64,000 nucleotides of DNA. It comes from an uncultured Candidatus Saccharibacteria bacterium. Lineage in GTDB: Bacteria; Patescibacteriota; Saccharimonadia; Saccharimonadales; Saccharimonadaceae. Positions 35,941 through 43,777 of the stretch are shown one piece after another. The stretch lies in contig CALIMM010000012.1 of NCBI GenBank assembly GCA_938045445.1, forward strand, positions 1 to 64,000, written 5' to 3'. The number at the start of each line of letters is the position of its first letter. The stretch's first letter is position 1. Under the pieces are notes generated by a model. The model did not search any database and was not told the DNA's origin. It was given only the letters and a program-made list of their open reading frames with translations. Position numbers and translations under genes: made by a program.

Positions 35941-36792
35941 CTACTTTGCGCGGCGAGCGAGTGGCTTCGTGCCTTTGTAGAGCAAGTAGCGGAACAGCCC
36001 CGCCTCATACAGCGTGCTATAGCCATGCGATGCCATCACAGCATTGACGAAGAATGGCGCAAGCTTCGCATCGGGCTGGATCCAGGCGAATGGCCGGGCG
36101 AGCGAGCGCAAGCGGTGGTATGTTGGCATAACAGCCTCTGTCCAATCGGTCTCGCTTATATCCGCAAAGCCAGCCTGCTGCAGAGCCTGCGATATCTCAC
36201 CAGGATTCTGCTGCCGCACACCAAAGCCACCAGCATGCTGCTCCAAAAAATCCATCATGCGCTGCTGGCGAGCCGACATATGGCGCGCATCGACCTCATA
36301 ATCGGCAAACACTACACGCCCACCCGGCTTGAGGATACGATAAAACTCCTGCATCGTGGCCTGCATGTCCTTGGCGTGCGATAGTGTCTCATTCACATAC
36401 ACCACATCGAAATACTCGTCTGGGAAGTCGGTGTGCGAATAATCGCCCAGCACAAAGCGCGGCGCGGGGCTCATATGCCGCGATAGCTTCTCAGATATCT
36501 TGACCTCTCGTGGTGTGATGGTAATGCCTATTACCTCGCTGCCATTGGCCCGAACGAGGTGTCGCGCCATGACGCCCTGGCCCGAGCCCGCATCGAGCAC
36601 GCGGTCGGTCGGCTTGAGCTGCAGCTCGTTGGCAAACATCTGCAAGAAGTTCGCCTGGGCCTGCCGCTCGTTCTTCGTCTCGCTCGTCCAGTAGCCAGCG
36701 TGCTGCGAGCGACCCAGCACCATGTTATACCCTGCCCACGAGCCAAACCGCGAATAGTATGCTGCCACACCGTTGTTCTTTGTGTTCATCAT
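35941..36792 (-). CDS. class I SAM-dependent methyltransferase
   Basis: 283-residue Rossmann methyltransferase. Seen: motif I VLDAGSGQGV near residue 68, the acidic VIGITITP strand, and post-II LKPGGRVVFADYE near 160. The N-terminal AYYSRFGSWAGYNMVLGRSQHAGYW and the overall layout resemble the cyclopropane-fatty-acid, sterol and tocopherol methyltransferase group (small hydrophobic substrates). The substrate cannot be told. AAGGAG precedes the ATG, and TATACT lies farther upstream inside an inverted repeat TATACT/AGTATA (about 36813-36833). Confidence 0.87.
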   Translation of the reverse strand: MMNTKNNGVAAYYSRFGSWAGYNMVLGRSQHAGYWTSETKNERQAQANFLQMFANELQLKPTDRVLDAGSGQGVMARHLVRANGSEVIGITITPREVKISEKLSRHMSPAPRFVLGDYSHTDFPDEYFDVVYVNETLSHAKDMQATMQEFYRILKPGGRVVFADYEVDARHMSARQQRMMDFLEQHAGGFGVRQQNPGEISQALQQAGFADISETDWTEAVMPTYHRLRSLARPFAWIQPDAKLAPFFVNAVMASHGYSTLYEAGLFRYLLYKGTKPLARRAK

Positions 36793-37056
36793 TTTCTCCT
36801 TGTTACTATACTTATTCTATAGTATAGCGTAGAACTGCTCAATGGAGTGGGTTTGCAGGGTTTTTCTCTACCCTCCTTTCTCAGCCTCTACTCCCCTTTG
36901 CTGCTGCCAAGATTCTCTCTCCGTATGTCATTTTTCCTACCTCAGATAGGCCTATTTTATTAAAGCATGAGCGATATCATAATTATGACAATGGGGCGAT
37001 TTGTAGTATCATGTATAAGTATAAGTGTTATACCAATGAGGTGAGGAGGAAACACA

Positions 37057-37707
37057 ATGCCAAAACCAGAAGCAGCTGGCCTGCCATGGCCAACCCAAGC
37101 AGCCCGTAGACAAGCCACACGCCAGTCTGACCCTGCCATCCGCGATAGCAGTGCCTACCGGCAAAAGCCTGCCGACGACGCCGAGCGCACCACATCAGCA
37201 ACCGCGCAGAGCGAGCTCGATGCGGCCAAGAACAAGCTTGCCACCCTACAAAAGGCGCTGCAGCACGTGACCGCCGTCGAGATTGGTGAGGCACAGCTTG
37301 GCACCAGTGCACGCGATTACATTAGCCATGCGCTCGAGGTGTCGCGTATTTTTTCTGAGCTCGAGCACCGCCGCGTGCCCGTCAATGGCGCGTACAATGG
37401 CCAGCCCTTCCAGGTATTACCCAGCTCCAGTCTCGAGCTGATCGAGCGCGATCTCGGCCGTGCAAGCTTTGGCTCTTATGGCCCAGCTGGCCTCACCCGC
37501 GTTGGCCCTCAGCCCAAAGAAGAGCTTACACTCGACGACTATGTCGCCGATGCCACCGCCCAAGCCACGGCCGACTACAACACCAAGAAAAAGCAAGCCG
37601 ACGAGCAAGCCAAAGTTGCCACCGAGCTCCAAACCGCCCAAGAGCTCCTCGAGCGCAAAGGCTACGGTGTGACCGCACCAGAGGCTGGCAAGACGAAAGT
37701 CGCCTAA
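37057..37707 (+). CDS. unknown soluble protein, 216 residues
   Basis: No family recognised. Polar N-terminus, a helical coiled-coil segment (about 50-80), a central part with PFQVLPSSSLELIERDLG, and a second charged helix (about 165-200) rich in K, Q, A and E. No membrane segment. A GAGGAGG ribosome site precedes the ATG, a TATAAG box lies upstream, and a strong terminator follows, so it is a single-gene unit. Confidence 0.75.
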   Translation: MPKPEAAGLPWPTQAARRQATRQSDPAIRDSSAYRQKPADDAERTTSATAQSELDAAKNKLATLQKALQHVTAVEIGEAQLGTSARDYISHALEVSRIFSELEHRRVPVNGAYNGQPFQVLPSSSLELIERDLGRASFGSYGPAGLTRVGPQPKEELTLDDYVADATAQATADYNTKKKQADEQAKVATELQTAQELLERKGYGVTAPEAGKTKVA

Positions 37708-37730
37708 CCAGCTCCACAAACATGCATACC

Positions 37731-37762
37731 AAGGTAAGTATTGCGACAATGCTTACCTTTTT
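37731..37762 (+). terminator. rho-independent terminator
   Basis: Stem GGTAAGTATTG (37733-37743) with CAATGCTTACC (37747-37757), loop CGA, then a T5 run. Confidence 0.88.
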
Positions 37763-37842
37763 CGTTTGCATAGCAAAGCTCTTGCCGCTTCCTCTCCTGC
37801 CAGTTAGAAGGCGCATGTGTCTGAATATCTCTATACTATTCA

Positions 37843-38460
37843 TTATTTACTCTGCGTCGTCTGCCGCACATACGCCACCGCCCGTACGAAGTCGTCGATG
37901 AGTGTTTGGCGCATGGCACCGTTGTATAGCGCAGCGGCTGGGTGGTAGAGCGGAATGACGACGAACTCTCGCTCGTGCAAGCGCACTTTGCGCGGCTGGC
38001 CATGGTCGCGGCTAATGCGTAGATCGGGGATGAATCCACCACCACTATGCCGGCCAAGAGTAAGCACCGCCTTTGGCTGGATAATATCGAGCTGCTGCAT
38101 GAGGTACGGCCAAAAGGCGCGCTTCTCCTCCGGCAGTGGGTCGCGATTATTGGGCGGACGATATTTAACGATATTGGTGATATACACATCGCTGCGCACC
38201 AGGCCAGCCGTGGCGAGCATTTCGTCCAGGAATTTCCCTGCCGCCCCCACAAAGGGCTTGCCCTGCAGGTCTTCATTCTTACCGGGTGCTTCTCCCACAA
38301 AGACGATGTCGGCATTGGGGTTGCCATCGCCCAGCACCAGCTGCGTGGCCTGGGCGGCCAGCTCGGGGCAGAGCTTGGCGGCGATAATTTCCTCAGCAAG
38401 GTGCGCTAGCTGAGCGGCTTGGGTTTGGTCTGGCGTGGATGGGTCAAGTGGATGGGTCAT
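37843..38460 (-). CDS. uracil-DNA glycosylase, family 4/5-like, Fe-S cysteines missing
   Basis: Removes uracil from DNA; single-domain member of the family 4/5 superfamily, 205 residues. Seen: motif GEAPGKNEDLQGKPFVG (catalytic loop), the TNIVKYRPPNNRDP tract, LTLGRHS, and the HPAA motif as YHPAAALYN. Family 4 enzymes hold a [4Fe-4S] cluster with four Cys. Here the VKCRPP Cys is Tyr, the following Cys is Phe (KRAFWPYL), and the N-terminal CxxC is reduced to one Cys. The cluster is therefore predicted lost. TATACT ends 6 bp before the ATG. Confidence 0.88.
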   Translation of the reverse strand: MTHPLDPSTPDQTQAAQLAHLAEEIIAAKLCPELAAQATQLVLGDGNPNADIVFVGEAPGKNEDLQGKPFVGAAGKFLDEMLATAGLVRSDVYITNIVKYRPPNNRDPLPEEKRAFWPYLMQQLDIIQPKAVLTLGRHSGGGFIPDLRISRDHGQPRKVRLHEREFVVIPLYHPAAALYNGAMRQTLIDDFVRAVAYVRQTTQSK

Positions 38461-38536
38461 ACACCCAGTATAACAATCGATGGGCGGGTGGAGCAAAAAA
38501 TGATACTCTAGTAGCGCATCACGTATGAAATGTATC

Positions 38537-38565
38537 AAAAACACCCCCACAAAAGGAGGTGTTTT
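38537..38565. terminator. hairpin terminator
   Basis: AAAACACC (38538-38545) with GGTGTTTT (38558-38565). It lies after the ABC permease gene on the minus strand. Confidence 0.7.
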
Positions 38566-38602
38566 GCCGTGCAAGGAAGCGATGCGCTGAGCGTACTATT
38601 CC

Positions 38603-40864
38603 CTACTCTGTCTGGTTTGCCTCTGGGTCGGTGAGCTTGCGCACCATGGGCAGCACCAGGTAGATGCCGATGATGGCGGCGATGAGCCCCCCACCAACGA
38701 TGGCAAAGTACAGTGGTGAGAGCGTTGGCTTGAGCGAGGCGGAGAAGGTTGTAATGAAGACGGTACCAACCCACACCCCAATGGCGCACGAGAGGAGCGA
38801 GACACTCAGTAGCGGCACTAGCGACTCCGTCATGATGAGGCGCTTGAGCTGACCCAGGCGCATGCCACCGAGGCGCAGTGTGTAGAGCGAGCGCCGCCGC
38901 TCAAACAATCCACCAATCGTCGAGACGATCAAGCTTGCCACCGCCACGAAGAGCGTCACACCCATGCCAGCGTAGGCCATCTCGGCGAAGTTCTTGATGA
39001 TAGGGTTGATCTGCGGGTGCTTCTCAAAGTCCCCACTGCGGATGTAGAGGAAATCCTGCGGAGTCTGGCGGGCATAGACAAGGGCGCGCACCTTCTCCAC
39101 ATCATCATTATGGGCAACGGTGAGGAGATAATCCTTAGGGCCATTGGTGTTGACTGGCCGCTCGGCGAGCGAGACGGTCTTGACGACGGCACCATTGAAA
39201 TCGAGCAAAGCATAGTGATCACCCTGTGCACCACTGGGGCAGCTGTGCTCGGTGTAGATAGCGAGGTCGCTGCAGCGGATGGCACGAGCTTGGACACGAG
39301 CTTGGACACGACCATTGTCACCAGCAATAGGATACATTGGGGCAACATTGGTGATGTATGGCTGCTCGCTCAGGATCTTTTGGGTATCCGGCTGCAAGGT
39401 ATGATCTTGCGAAGTGATCGCTACAGCATTGCTGCGCAGCTGTGAGTAACCGTTATTGGCTACTGATGAAGCATTGAGGGCATCAATACCACTCACCGCC
39501 GAGAGGTAGAAGCTCCCCGCAAAGAGGGCCAGCACTACCCCACTCACACTGCGGAAGACGGTCTGCGAATGGACGGCAATCCGCTTGCCCGCGATCAAGG
39601 CCGAGCCACTGCGTGCATAGCGTGCCACGATGCGAGCGATTTTGTTCGTTAGCCAGCCACCAGCCAGTACCAAGCCAAACATCACACTGAGGAGGGCCGC
39701 CAAGAGAATGAGGGTGGGTACAGAGCTCTCACTTGAGCGCTCGGTTATCCAGTCGTGCCCAGGCTTCGACGCCATCCAGCCAAAGATACTGAGGCCAACT
39801 GCCAGGGGGATGACGCGCCACACCCGCAGCTTCTTTGCTTTTTCGGCTGAGCGTGAGACGCCCAGTGGTGAGAGTTGTGCTTTGCGCATCCGGCGCCAGT
39901 TGACATACGTCGTTAGGCCGAGAGTCACACCGACGATGATAATATATTGATACCACTGCAGCGCAAGATCAGCTGGCCAAAAGCGCATGTCGCCATAGGA
40001 GAAGCCATAAAGCGAACTCTGCGTCAGCGTAAAGATAACGAGGCCCAGCACCACACCGGCCAGCGAGGCCAGCAGCGATTCGAGCAGCAGCACACGGGCC
40101 ACTTGCCCCTTGGTTGCGCCTACTAAGCGCAGGGCGGCATAGCGCTTCTCGCGCTGTGCCCCACCCAGCTGCGTAGCAACAGCAACGAAGGTGACGATTG
40201 GGAAGAGCAAGATCGATCCACCCACGACCAGCATCATCAGCGAGAATGGGTCGAAGGCAACGCTCTGCGCTTTGCCATTGACATCGGTAATATAGACGTC
40301 TGCGTAGGATTTAGGCTGCCCATTTTTCTTAGCATATTGGTCGGCCTTTTCGACCTCCTCCGCACTCACACCCTTGACCAAGTAGAGGTCATCAGGGCTC
40401 GCAGAGTACTCGTCTGGCAGCGTGCCAAGGTTGGTTGTGAGATTGCCAAAGCGCTCAAGAATCTTATCCTCCGGGTGCTGGGCAATCGCCGCTGCTAAGC
40501 CCTTGGAGAGGTAGTACTCGCCGGCCTTTGGCGTGTCCATCTTGGCAAATTTGGCGGACTTCTCAGTGCCCTGCAGCGAGATAACGCTGATCGTCTTGCC
40601 CCGCCACTCGGTCTTGTTGCCCCGCTCGACACCACTAGCTTTGAGCGGCTCTTGGCCAGTCGCTTGTGGCTTTTGGGGGGTAAGCTGGGCTGCAGAGATA
40701 GTACTCGAGATGATCGCTCGGTTTTGGCGGCCCACCAAGCCATTAAGCCCGGCAGCCATATAGCACAGCATGACGATGCCAAGCGAGATAGCTGCTGCTG
40801 TGAGGCCCAGGCGCATCATCGATTGCCGGCCCGATTTTTTTAGTAATAACCAACTAACGCTCAT
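38603..40864 (-). CDS. ABC transporter permease, FtsX/MacB type
   Basis: 753-residue permease with two FtsX-type membrane domains, about ten helices in all: one near the N-terminus, a first cluster at about 210-340, and a second at about 615-750. Two large outside domains lie between (about 40-205 and 420-610). Size and layout fit exporters of the MacB/BceB class that handle antimicrobial peptides or lipoproteins. It starts 1 bp after the ATPase gene ends. ATG 40864 is chosen over the longer frame because it removes an unlikely extension overlapping the ATPase. Confidence 0.9.
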   Translation of the reverse strand: MSVSWLLLKKSGRQSMMRLGLTAAAISLGIVMLCYMAAGLNGLVGRQNRAIISSTISAAQLTPQKPQATGQEPLKASGVERGNKTEWRGKTISVISLQGTEKSAKFAKMDTPKAGEYYLSKGLAAAIAQHPEDKILERFGNLTTNLGTLPDEYSASPDDLYLVKGVSAEEVEKADQYAKKNGQPKSYADVYITDVNGKAQSVAFDPFSLMMLVVGGSILLFPIVTFVAVATQLGGAQREKRYAALRLVGATKGQVARVLLLESLLASLAGVVLGLVIFTLTQSSLYGFSYGDMRFWPADLALQWYQYIIIVGVTLGLTTYVNWRRMRKAQLSPLGVSRSAEKAKKLRVWRVIPLAVGLSIFGWMASKPGHDWITERSSESSVPTLILLAALLSVMFGLVLAGGWLTNKIARIVARYARSGSALIAGKRIAVHSQTVFRSVSGVVLALFAGSFYLSAVSGIDALNASSVANNGYSQLRSNAVAITSQDHTLQPDTQKILSEQPYITNVAPMYPIAGDNGRVQARVQARAIRCSDLAIYTEHSCPSGAQGDHYALLDFNGAVVKTVSLAERPVNTNGPKDYLLTVAHNDDVEKVRALVYARQTPQDFLYIRSGDFEKHPQINPIIKNFAEMAYAGMGVTLFVAVASLIVSTIGGLFERRRSLYTLRLGGMRLGQLKRLIMTESLVPLLSVSLLSCAIGVWVGTVFITTFSASLKPTLSPLYFAIVGGGLIAAIIGIYLVLPMVRKLTDPEANQTE

Positions 40865-40865
40865 G

Positions 40866-41546
40866 CTACATCCCTCCCGAGATCTGCCCATCGCGCACGA
40901 TGATCTCGCGGTCGGCATAGGCAGCAATGGTTGGCTCGTGAGTGACCATAATCACGGTGGTACCATATTGCTTGGCAGTGGCGATAAATAGCTCCATCAC
41001 ACGCTGTGAGTTGAGGCTGTCGAGCGAGCCAGTTGGCTCATCGGCAAAGAGCACCTTCGGCTTGATGACCATCGCTCGGGCAATCGCCACCCGCTGCATC
41101 TGCCCGCCAGAGAGTTCGCCCAGCATGTTACCTGCCTTATTGCCTAGCTCTACATTGTCTAGCCAGTGCTGAGCAGCTTCGTACGCTGCGGCACGCTTCT
41201 CGCCATTAAGCAGCAGTGGTAGCGCGACATTATCCAGCGCCGTGAGTTCTGGCACGAGCTGCCCAAACTGGAAGACAAAGCCAAAGGCTGTGCGCCTGAG
41301 GACGCTCCGCTGGTCGTCATTGAGCTTGTCGATCCGCTTACCTGCGCAGTGAATCTCGCCACTATCCACAGGGGTAATCGCCGCCAAGCTATGCAGCAAT
41401 GTACTTTTACCCGAGCCGCTCGGCCCCATAATGGCCAGCACTTCGCCGGGCATTACATCTAGCGACACGCCGCGCAATGCTTCCGTCTGGCCGAAGGATT
41501 TCTTCAGGTTGCGGGCGCTAATGATTGGTTGATTGGTTGGTCTCAT
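40866..41546 (-). CDS. ABC transporter ATP-binding protein
   Basis: 226-residue ATPase of the MacB/LolD group. Seen: Walker A GPSGSGKST near residue 41, signature LSGGQMQRVAIARAM near 144, Walker B VLFADEPT near 167, and the switch His in MVTHEP. It pairs with the FtsX-type permease directly downstream. Its start lies inside the end of padR (29-bp overlap), so all three genes are one transcript. Confidence 0.95.
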   Translation of the reverse strand: MRPTNQPIISARNLKKSFGQTEALRGVSLDVMPGEVLAIMGPSGSGKSTLLHSLAAITPVDSGEIHCAGKRIDKLNDDQRSVLRRTAFGFVFQFGQLVPELTALDNVALPLLLNGEKRAAAYEAAQHWLDNVELGNKAGNMLGELSGGQMQRVAIARAMVIKPKVLFADEPTGSLDSLNSQRVMELFIATAKQYGTTVIMVTHEPTIAAYADREIIVRDGQISGGM

Positions 41547-42069
41547 TGATCAGTTCCTCCTTGAGTTTGGTTAAGCGCGACGTCGTTAGCTCAATCCAGC
41601 GCAGGTCTGCCTCCAGATGGTACAGTGCGTGGTCGATGAGTAGCGTGTCGGCTAGGTTGCTTTCGCGGCGGCGGCTTGTGAGGTCGCGCATCCGCTGAAT
41701 ATGGGCTTGCCGCTGGTTGTCTAGGTAGGGCGCAGCATCGCCTTCGCGCAGGATTGCCAGCACGGTCTTGACGTACATATTGGCCTGCGACTGATGCGAT
41801 GGCAGCTCGGGCGCTTCCAGCCAGGCCTGCAGATCTTGCTTGCCCTGCTCGGTAATAGCGTAGCGTACCCGGTCTGGCCCACCAGACTCACTGGTGTCGG
41901 CAACCTCTTCCACTTTGTTGTCGCGTTTTAAGCGCCCCAACGTCGAGTAGACTTGCCCTGGCAAAATTGGCTTATCTTTGCCAAAGAAACCATCGTACTG
42001 CTTCTTCAGCTCGTAGCCATAGTTTGGCGTATTCGCCAACAATCCGAGTAATGTATATTGAACGTTCAT
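41518..42069 (-). CDS. PadR-family transcriptional regulator
   Basis: 183-residue winged-helix repressor. Seen: the N-terminal LLGLLANTPNYGYELKKQYD, a recognition helix region GQVYSTLGRLKRD, the wing region PDRVRYAITEQGKQ, and a C-terminal dimerisation helix (about 120-180). It heads the operon with the ABC ATPase and permease, the usual arrangement where PadR senses the toxic compound that the pump exports. A complete promoter with TTGCAC, 17 bp, TATAGT and 6 bp to the ATG shows a leaderless message. Confidence 0.93.
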   Translation of the reverse strand: MNVQYTLLGLLANTPNYGYELKKQYDGFFGKDKPILPGQVYSTLGRLKRDNKVEEVADTSESGGPDRVRYAITEQGKQDLQAWLEAPELPSHQSQANMYVKTVLAILREGDAAPYLDNQRQAHIQRMRDLTSRRRESNLADTLLIDHALYHLEADLRWIELTTSRLTKLKEELINETNQSTNH

Positions 42070-42075
42070 ATCTCC

Positions 42076-42104
42076 ACTATACACCGAGTGACTAGCGAGT
42101 GCAA
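42076..42104 (-). promoter_or_regulatory. padR promoter (leaderless)
   Basis: Minus-strand TTGCAC (42099-42104), a 17-bp spacer and TATAGT (42076-42081), 6 bp from the ATG at 42069. The clearest case in the window of a promoter placing the transcription start at the start codon. Confidence 0.8.
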
Positions 42105-42129
42105 GCCCTATTATACACTTAGTGCATAG
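42077..42129. promoter_or_regulatory. candidate tandem PadR operators
   Basis: CTATACACCGAGTGACTAG (42077-42095) and TTATACACTTAGTGCATAG (42111-42129) match at most positions, 34 bp apart (about three helical turns). Each holds a CAC-nnn-GTG type dyad. The first overlaps the -10 box. Confidence 0.55.
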
Positions 42130-42432
42130 TTTGGGTCAGAGGAGCATATTTCAAGAGAATCTACCTCTGTTATCTCGTTCACTCTCTGTCTTTCTTGGTA
42201 GCCAAGTTTGGTGTCTTGCCCTGCTGCTGCCCTGCCCTTTTATCAATATAAACCTCACTTACTACTGGCAAATACTACACCAGCGCACAGCCAGGCTTAT
42301 TTGCCGACAAGTGGCACACTAGCTAGGTTATTTGGTTATAATAGTTGGTAATCGTGCACAAGCTTGGTTCGTCGTTGCCCTTTACTGTCTATAGCAACCT
42401 AACGCTAGCCAAGAAACAGATATAGGCACAGC
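42130..42432. other. intergenic stretch without a gene
   Basis: No gene seen. It contains one copy of the recurring 11-mer TACCTCTGTTA (42162-42172), and a TATAAT-like box near 42340 on the plus strand with no downstream frame worth calling. Confidence 0.5.
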
Positions 42433-42462
42433 AAAAACACCCCAGCAGCATCTGGGGTGTTT
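42433..42462 (-). terminator. rho-independent terminator
   Basis: Stem AAACACCCCAG with CTGGGGTGTTT, T5 on the minus strand. It follows the gene ending at 42505. Confidence 0.88.
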
Positions 42463-42504
42463 GCACACGATACGTCGAGAGACGATCTATCTCATGGCCA
42501 ATAA

Positions 42505-43563
42505 TTAGTCGCCAAGGGTATCCATCTTACCCTTGGTGCGCAAGATATCGCGCAGTTCGCGGACAGATTCTTTGCTCGATGACTGTGCATCTTTGAGCTT
42601 GTCGTAGAGCGACTTTGTCAAAGATGTGCTTGGGATCTCGGGGCGCTTTGGTGAGCTACTGCTGCTATCACGGTTCTTGTAGTAGTTTACGAGGGCTACA
42701 TAGTAAGCGCGCATCTCTTTGCGATACTTGATCTGCTCGTTGGCATAGTCGCGCACGCTGGCGTACTGTGAGTCTTTCATCTTATTAAGGGCGTTAAGGC
42801 AAGATTTTTGCTGCTCATCATACTTCTGGCCAGCTTCATCACCAGATGCGCTACTGAGTGGCGAGCTGTAGCTCGTGCGGCACGAATTGCTGTATTCTTT
42901 GTAGGCAGTAGCGACCGCACCCGATTCTTTGAGTAGCGGCTTGACTTTTTCGTAATCACTCTTGTACTCTTCGAAGGCTTTCTTGACCTCACCATCGCGC
43001 ATAGCAGCAGCTTTGCCGAGCTTGTCGAAGTGGTCATCCGCCTTGCGCACCACCTCGTTGATTGACGTTTCTGGGTCTGACCTGTCTATATTAAGGCTGG
43101 TTGAGTCGAAGCTATTCATCATAGCGTATGCCTTGCGGTAATCCTCGGTGCTTGGCCCTGAGAATAGTACGATACACACGATTATAATGATGATCAGCAC
43201 AAATATACCAATCCCGCCGCCGATCAAACTCCATAGCAAGCCCTTGCTCATGCCCTGCTTGGGTGGCATTGGGCCCATTGGCCGGCCTGGCTGTGGCTGC
43301 ATTGGCTGAGGTTGGCCTGGTGCTGGCTGAGCTGGTTGCTGTGAAATGGGTTGAGGTTGAGGCTGGGGCTGAGCTGCAGGGGCTGGCCCAGCAGCTGGCT
43401 GTGGAGCAGCAGGAGTAGGCTGCTCAGTTGGTGCTGGCCCAGCGGCAGCACGCTTGCTGGCCAGAGCGGCCTTCTCTTCCTCAGTATAAGGTGGGTTATT
43501 CATATCAAAGGTTGGGACAGCCTCTGGGGGTTGCTCCTGGGGGGTTGCTGGTTGATTACTCAT
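42505..43563 (-). CDS. unknown membrane protein with Pro/Gln-rich cytoplasmic tail
   Basis: 352 residues. The first ~105 are low-complexity, rich in P, Q and A (many PQP and PAP units), and end in a basic patch. One strong membrane helix follows (about 111-135, FVLIIIIIVCIVLF), then an exported helical domain (about 140-350) with three Cys and an SSSSS tract. No family recognised. Proline-rich tails before a single helix recur in proteins of this group of bacteria. AAGGAG precedes the ATG; the gene has its own terminator. Confidence 0.77.
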   Translation of the reverse strand: MSNQPATPQEQPPEAVPTFDMNNPPYTEEEKAALASKRAAAGPAPTEQPTPAAPQPAAGPAPAAQPQPQPQPISQQPAQPAPGQPQPMQPQPGRPMGPMPPKQGMSKGLLWSLIGGGIGIFVLIIIIIVCIVLFSGPSTEDYRKAYAMMNSFDSTSLNIDRSDPETSINEVVRKADDHFDKLGKAAAMRDGEVKKAFEEYKSDYEKVKPLLKESGAVATAYKEYSNSCRTSYSSPLSSASGDEAGQKYDEQQKSCLNALNKMKDSQYASVRDYANEQIKYRKEMRAYYVALVNYYKNRDSSSSSPKRPEIPSTSLTKSLYDKLKDAQSSSKESVRELRDILRTKGKMDTLGD

Positions 43564-43712
43564 GCATCTCCTTGTTAACTTGGCTATTATTCACCATAAC
43601 TATTATACCGGAATAGCAGCAATTGGCCAATATATATCTTGCTGTGGCTGCGCGCCCTCCTCTCCTTCACATCCACTCATACAGCACCAAAGAAAGCGGA
43701 GGTTGTTACCAG

Positions 43713-43745
43713 CAAAACACCCCACGCATCCTTGCTGGGGTGTTT
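43713..43745 (-). terminator. rho-independent terminator after pnp
   Basis: Minus-strand AAACACCCCAGCAAGG... pairs with TGGGGTGTTTT (stem of about 9 bp), then TTTT. It is about 35 bp after the pnp stop. Confidence 0.85.
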
Positions 43746-43777
43746 GTCTTCTGTTGCGAGGCTCGTGCTCTGGACTA

